Assembly (NCBI GenBank): GCA_009823395.1
Contig: CM020513.1
Location: 15,179,001-15,243,000, forward strand
Direction: 5' to 3'
From: Thamnaconus septentrionalis
Lineage: Eukaryota; Chordata; Actinopteri; Tetraodontiformes; Monacanthidae
DNA length: 64,000 nucleotides
The notes beneath the pieces are model-generated. The model saw only the letters and a list, made by a program, of their open reading frames with translations. It searched no databases and was not told the origin of the DNA. Within the stretch, counting starts at the first letter, position 1; each line of letters opens with the position of its first letter. Positions 57,561-64,000 of the stretch are shown here, in pieces. The position numbers were made by a program, and so were the translations under genes.

Positions 57561-58780
57561 ATATATGAGCAATTGACTTGAACAAAACAATATCATGTGC
57601 AACAACTCAGATAAAGTATTTATGTTTGAAAATGAGTAGAATGAAATCAAGAACATATTTCTATTATTTATTCTCAACGATGAACTTAAATTAAAGAAAA
57701 TAACGACTAAGCCAGTCACCGCCAGTGTCAATCAAATCAAGCAAAACAACACATACAATATACTATGGACGTTTCCACGAAGCAACACCTTTACATCACT
57801 TTCTGACTGTGTGTGAAATCACAAACGAAAATACAGTTTTCATCTTCTAAATAGTGCGACCACCAAATACTGAACATTGCTTTGTGGTACATCCTTGTGA
57901 AAAAGCGATGACTTTGTGTGGGTGATAAGAGAGTGGACATCTGGTCTCAAGGCGGCCCTGGAGTGACTCAACCATCTGCTTCAACCAATAATACAGCAGA
58001 GGTCGTGTGACAGGGACAAGGCCTGCAGATTCTCCCTGTGCCAGCCTAATTCTGTTAACTTGCTCAGACTGTGTTTATTTTTTGACTTTTATTAGATTTT
58101 TTTCAGCTCCCGTCGTGAGCGAGCTGGTCTTGCATATACAGTTAAAACAGTTTTGCAGAATGAAATACAATCTGCCAGACATGCACGGGCTGTTTTTTTT
58201 CAAAAAATATCTGCCATTAATTACTTGGCTCCTTTTTCAAGATCTACATGTGTTCGATCAAAAATGAGATCCATTAGCTAATTTCTGAGAAGCAGAAGCC
58301 AAACGCTGCCCTGCTCTGCTGTGCTCCACTGCTGCTGCTGCTGCTTGGAGCCTGGATTCATTGAAGGCTTTATCGGACAACATGTGACATTGTTATGAAG
58401 ATGTGTTAAATGTTAAACCCAGAGTCCTTTATAGAAACTGGGAAATGTGGCTCACTCAATGACGCACAAAGCATTGTTTCGCCTTCATGTCTGGCCAGCT
58501 GCGAGAGCACGAGCTTCAAACGTTCAGGGCAGCTGGAGCCGCGAGATCACGTGGTCAGAAGGGAGTCTACAAGCTCAGAAAGTGAGTTATTATACCACAA
58601 CAGCCATGAATAAAGAGACACATTAACGTGACCCCCTACCTGCCCCTCTCCCCTCCACACACACACTAACACAAAAAAGAGCTTGGTCGCTCACTTCCAT
58701 ATTTGCACTTATTGTACCTGTTAGGTATGGAAAACTTCAAACCGATGCTTAATGTCTGATTTCATAACTGTTTAATGTAA
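57561..58780. other. unique sequence
   Basis: 1.2 kb with a (CTG)n run near 58330-58347 and (CA)n near 58656-58668. No gene recognised. Confidence 0.55.
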
Positions 58781-58880
58781 ATAGTTCACTCAGTATCATC
58801 ATTGATTTCCAGGTGTCGTCATGAGTGGGATCCCTTTCAATTCCCCCCCGGCGAAATAAAGATACTCTATCCATCCACCT
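58781..58880 (+). mobile_element. LINE 3' tail-like fragment
   Basis: TTCAATTCCCCCCCGGCGAA then ATAAAGATACTCTATCCATCC resembles the teleost LINE tail AATTTCCCCCGGGATCAATAAAG plus ATCC/ATCT repeats. The upstream boundary is uncertain. Confidence 0.5.
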
Positions 58881-61800
58881 TTATATCTAAGCAATAACAA
58901 GTCAAGTTGTTAGCCACTTACAATCAATCAGTCAATCACTCAATAAATCAAACAAACAATCAATGTAGGTTTCCCTTTATCGGATTGACCTGCTTGACTC
59001 AAACTGGGAGTGAAGACACTTGAAAAGAAGAGTGGGCAAATATCTGGAGCAACAAACCAGCTACCGACTTGACTGGAACATGAAAGTAATTTGCTGGTGG
59101 TAAGTAAGTGAGTATGTCAGTATGTCAACTTTATCGGGGTGATGACTAATATGAACTAATATTAACATGACTAATATTAACCCAGGAGTTAAGATCTCAC
59201 CTCTTTTTGCTGTGTCAATAGATTAACGACGCTGGAACAGGAAACTTGACCTCATGTTCTTATTAGGGAGCCAAAACCTCACTTGTTGCCTTGCACTTTA
59301 TACACATACTGTCCTTTTCAGCTAAAACACACTGTGCGTCCTGTGTCCCGATAAAAGCCCAGAATATTAATTTTGCGGTAAAAATATCACTCTGCAATGG
59401 CACAAGTGGTCAAAGTCTCCTCACAATTGTGAGTGTTAGGTATTTTTTTTCTGGGCCTGCACAAAACAGCCGCCACAAAACAAATTCAGTTTACAAGGGG
59501 ACAAATCCTGTTTCCTGTCATGGAGAAATGTGCTCCGCTGTCCCACGGTAGCTGTTTGCATTTGAAATGCACTTCCCGAACCCATGAGTGGCTGACATGA
59601 TTAGCTGTTCCATCTAACCGATTCCTGTTCCTTTTGCGTCAAGCGGTTTTTACCCTTGTTACTTGTTGGAGAAAAACTAATTTACTTCTTTCCCTGTTGT
59701 GCCCATGTCCTCATGTACTACAGTTGCTGCAGAACAATGGTTTTTGGATTTAACCATGCTAATCTCTTCCCGGAGAGACATCTGAACAAGAACATTTTTA
59801 GTCCGGTTTTGGCAAAGTGTGTTAGCCTTCACTTCCAGCAGAACTGTGTTCCAGTGTGTCCTCCCGCCCCCCCCCTGCTCGCCGCTCTCCTCCGAGCCCG
59901 GCCACTAATGGATGTTTGGGTCTCTGTTGCACTCCTGTAAACCTGACACACAGAGTGCTCCTGCCAAGAGAAACACAAGTCAACCACCTTCCCCACCACA
60001 CTAACGGCGGAAATGCTGAGTTCCCAGCTGTCGCGGCCGATCCAAATCAAGCCACACTCTTCCCCTCAACGCGCTTTCCTCCAATCGCCAGGGCCGATTA
60101 CCGACATAGCTCATCAGTTTTCACAATGGCAGTGAATATGAAGGGAGTTGGTTTGTCGGGGGGCAATCAGTGCCAAATGGAACCTCTTCATGCTTTGGTT
60201 CACTCTCACCCATTACTTAACAATGATTGTCTCATTCCTCTAAGTCCCCATTCCCGCCTGGCTCGGAAAACTCGCTCTGCAAGAGAATACCGCACTGCTG
60301 CATCATCCAATGCGCCAAAGATCATGCTGCTAATTTTTGACAGTCTCCTAAATATGTGAGTCCATTCATAATTATTTCAGTAGTCTTAATTAAGGCATGT
60401 TCCAGTTTTGTTTAGTGAATACACTTGAATTTTATCGAGAAATCTTCGAGTCTAACACAGCAGCAATGATTCGGAATATAGTAAGAGAAACATGAGTTAT
60501 TGGCATAATAATGAGCGGCAGCCAGTGGCTATCAAGACATTAGACTTGATTGCATTGCTATTGCATGCAATGATCTTAAATGCTGCTTATTGAAAATAGA
60601 AAATTTGTCCGCATGTTAAAAGCCCCAAAAATTCCAATGGAAAGCCTATCTACTGCAAAACAGCTGCAATGCAATTCTGGAGTAATTGGCAGCATGAGGG
60701 AACTCCAACTAGGTGCCTTTTAGAAGTGCCACAGAAGGGAAGGGAAATGTTGAACCATTAATAAAGTCACATTACGATGTAAAAATGTCTAAGTTTACAT
60801 TCCATGATGTTTTGCGACCTCTGCCACTGGGATTGAGAGGAAAAGTTAATGGTTAAGTAAGTAAGCAAATCACTAACACTGTCCAGTGTGTAAAATCTGG
60901 CTTGATTTATGATTTTTATATTGGTAAATAACATACTGCCAACATTAATAAGGTGTATACTCGCAGTACAATAAAAGTAGTTTGGTTTTCCTCCCCTTTG
61001 AACAGCTCTTATATATATACATATATAAGAAGATACATAGAGCAATAAGAGTCTTGCTCCTAGTCAGCTGCCATCTTGCACTGCCATTTTTTAAGTAAGC
61101 CCCCCTGACTGGATCCTAAATACCTAATGCGCTGTCAGGTGAGCTTCCTTGAATACCAGGCCTCCTTAAAAATTTTACACCCTGGACCTTTAAAGTGAAT
61201 AATAAATATTCATGTTTGATCATGTTTATTTACAATGAAAAACTGGTGGATTTGGTTTTAAAATTTACAAAACCCTATATATGTATATTCAATTTCCTGC
61301 ATTGGGGGAGTCAATAAATGCAGATTAATGTGAACTGGGAGAAACTGAGCGTTAAGATGGCCTTAGCGTGCATGTGGAGTGCTGTAGCCCCCTAGAGTCT
61401 GAATGTCATGATCTCTGAAATTGAGTGTTGAAAGCTGATCAAAAGATATGCAATGCAGTTGCCTTGCAGGAGCCCTTTGTAGTTAACCATATAATGAATT
61501 TGATTACAACATCATTCCTCGGCCACTGCAAGCTGTCAAGAAACAACCCACTGTGAATCTCCTTCCCCCAAAATGTCTCTATTGTGTAAGCGGTTAGAGG
61601 TAATTATCGGTGGCCTCCCTGCGGACTGATAAGGTGGCCAAGTTGACAGATGGATTGCTGCGCTCTGCATATCTGAGGATGGAAACATTGATTTCTGGGA
61701 TTAATGGTGGCCTCAGAGGAGAAGGTGGCAGTCAAATAGTTTTCCCTTAATTATACATTTTACATGCAGCTACAGTCTTGCAAGGTGCTGATGCGCACAC

Positions 61801-63620
61801 TTTGATCCATCACTAGGTTTGAGCAAATGAGCAAAGAGCTGCTTTTTGTTTTTATTTTCCTCTTTTTTGATTGCATTTGTTCCCGAATAATAAACCATCT
61901 CGTCTCATGAGTGCAGCGATTAATATTCCCACAAGATTTACTTTCTTTTGTGCACAAACATGTTGAATTTATGACGCCGGGTGACAACTCAGCACTGTGC
62001 TGGCAGCCGAAAGTCAACACCCAGTCACTATTTCATTGAGGAGGTGCTTGCTGAAGTATCAATAAGCTTGCTTCAAAATTTGCCAGGGCTGTTATATAGC
62101 TTGACCCACCTGATTCAGTGCATAAACATGTCAGCTTCGCCATCACTTTCCCAACAACCGGAAGAATTTAAGGCATGAGGATACTTGGAGACTGCAACGG
62201 CATGCGCGGCCACCAGAACGACGGCCCCTGCAGATACCTGCAGATAACGCATTCTCAGTCTGAACAGAATGGACTGATCATTTGGAGATAGTTAATCAGT
62301 GCAGAACATGATAAAGGGATAATGGAGCTGGAAGCACTCACATGCACATTTGGAAATCTCTGTTCATTTGTAGTTTGATTTACTGAGTGTACATAAAAAA
62401 AACATGTCTCCATCAAAAGTAACAAAGACAGCAGGTGAACATTTTTCTTTTATTGCCTTGTACATTTCCGAGAGAGCCATTTTTTTTAATGGTTTCGATA
62501 TAAATAAACATACAGATAGCATCGTTAGACGGCAGAGAAAATTATTGCTCCTGATGCACCAGCGGAATAATTAATGCTGCTGTTTGTTCCCTTAATTTAC
62601 AGAACAGCAGCTGAGGCTGATGTCTGTGAAGGACAATGACGCAGTAGCTAAAGATAAGCCTTCTCAGTAATTACTATTGACAATTCTTTAAAGGTAAGCC
62701 ACGAAAGTGTTCCTGTTGGGTATTGGTTGTTTTCTTCCCTCTGTTCTTTCTTGACGATTACACGGTGCATCAGTAGGAGAAAAAAATGACAAAGGCAAGA
62801 GGCAAGAAAAAAAAAAAAGAAGAAAGAAATACATTTCATTAGTCACGGAACACTATTGGACTTTTGACAAGCACAAGTCGATAGAAGGACAAATCAAATA
62901 TTAAAATTAAATCCCACCCAGTTAATAAAATATATGGAAAATTACGTTTCTCAGAAATAGTTTGTCCTCACAGAAGCAATTGATTTTATAAATGTGTATA
63001 GAAAACAAAACTAAATAAAAGTAGAATAGAAATAGAAATAAGACAGCCTTTCTCCAGTCAGATGCTTTGCAGACATTAAGTTTAGCTCACTTTAAACATA
63101 AAGAAAAGAAAATGTTGAACAGGTGTTATGTTGACCATTTAACATCTAAACCAAAATGTCAAAATCTTATAATGAGGACTACAATTTGGACATTTGGCCA
63201 ACAACAAATTACCACAACATTCAATAAATACAGTGCACAAAATTCAAAGACAAACCAACTAAATAAATCAAAACCAATTTGATTAGTTGACTGTTTTTTC
63301 TTTTTTACTCTGTGGGGTGAACAAAACATTACTTCTCTGGAGGTGACGGTAGAAGTTACCAAAGAGTGAGACATTTCTCATCCCTCTCATCCTCATCCAT
63401 AGAGTGATCTCGCATTCCTCCTTTCTCTGCCAATACTAGATTCAAAAACACCCAATTCAAAATAGATACATTATATTAATACTATATTTACATGAAAAAA
63501 AAAATGACAGGGAAGTAGTTCCACTAAACTCAAGCACCTGAGGAATTTTCTTAAGGAGTCCTTGCATTGTCAAATTAAACTAGCCTCAGCTGCCTGCTGT
63601 GTCACTGTATCTTCAGAGAA
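58881..63620. other. unique, AT-rich sequence
   Basis: 4.7 kb with AATCAATCA-type repeats at 58921-58965, a (TA)n near-palindrome at 61009-61030 and A-rich tracts near 62806 and 63495. No exon, RNA gene or transposon end is recognised. The longest frame (59856-60359, plus) has no domain or codon signature. Confidence 0.5.
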
Positions 63621-64000
63621 TTACAACAGCAGAAGAACAGTAGAAAATATCGCAGCAACATCTACTGGCATGGCAGAAAACTCGAAAGTGCTTTGGATGC
63701 CTCGTTTTGTTGCACACGGTCGTGTGGGAAGTGTTTGGTCATTATGCTGTCTAATTTCTACTTGGGTGAGCAGAACATCCTCACAGCTGGTCTTTAGGAT
63801 GGCCATGGCCCTCCCAATGGCAGGAAACTGGGAGGCGCTGAAGTGACTCATAACACATTCAGCTAAAGGGCCTTTTCCTGTCAAGCTTGATTTGTCGTCA
63901 TCTGTCACGCGGTTGTAGGGATTCCTAATGCAGCCGGTCGGACGAAATGTGGCCACATTGAACCAGGTGAGCCGACAAGAGTCAAGACTTCTGCTGCAAA
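63621..64000 (-). other. open frame running in from the right edge, unidentified
   Basis: On the minus strand one frame is open from the edge to a TAA at 63621, about 125 codons with no ATG required inside the window. Segments include RLTWFNVATFRPTGCIRNP and AMAILKTSCEDVLLTQVEI. I recognise no family. A plus-strand frame overlaps it (63562-63846). It could be a 3' coding exon of a gene beyond the edge, part of a dispersed repeat, or chance. Confidence 0.25.

Noticed and set aside
59856..60359. 167-residue plus-strand open frame
   Set aside because: Pro/Arg/Ser-rich start and no family signature; likely chance.
24000..64000. tRNA, rRNA, known miRNA hairpin or CRISPR array
   Set aside because: None was recognised by eye; the regular repeats present are microsatellites or the 10-bp minisatellite without spacers.

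Overview
The window looks like nuclear DNA of a ray-finned fish, probably a percomorph-type teleost. It holds two spliced vertebrate genes with small introns and good splice signals. It also carries teleost-type repeats (Tc1-like ends, an L2/CR1-like fragment, LINE tails ending in 'AATAAA plus short repeat', a Kolobok-like TTAA end) and many long (GA)n, (GT)n and (TAA)n tracts. No bacterial, viral or organellar gene is seen. Layout: both recognised genes lie on the minus strand. Positions 464-16627 hold the first eight coding exons (329 codons) of PDHX, the E3-binding protein of the mitochondrial pyruvate dehydrogenase complex; its C-terminal exons lie beyond the left edge. Positions 19762-23869 hold a complete eight-exon coding region (275 residues) for EHF (ESE-3), an epithelial ETS factor with an N-terminal pointed domain and a C-terminal ETS domain. 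EHF lies 3.1 kb upstream of PDHX in the same orientation. Tetrapods have the same order, but there APIP lies between the two genes; no APIP exon is recognisable here. From about 24 kb to the right edge there is no recognisable gene in 40 kb. This part alternates AT-rich unique sequence and microsatellites with several CpG-rich blocks (about 34.2-35.0, 40.3-41.6, 46.6-47.4 and 53.4-54.5 kb) rich in TAAT/ATTA and TGATTTAT-type motifs. That texture suggests a regulatory gene desert or the large introns of an unseen developmental gene, but conservation cannot be tested here. One CpG-rich block (34.2-34.9 kb) carries a TATA box and a short ATG-led open frame ending at a splice donor, so it may be a promoter and first exon of an unidentified plus-strand gene. 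Most notable observations: a 15-unit, exactly 10-bp minisatellite with a GGAA ETS core in 12 units, about 5.4 kb upstream of the EHF start; a 10-codon uORF in the EHF leader whose stop overlaps the EHF start as ATGA; RFX X-box palindromes in PDHX introns; two same-strand CTCF-like motifs flanking PDHX exon 1; a 169-bp tandem duplication in PDHX intron 1; and a HOX/PBX-like plus octamer composite at 36.6 kb. PDHX (mitochondrial pyruvate metabolism) and EHF (epithelial transcription) have no known functional link; their adjacency is an old syntenic feature.
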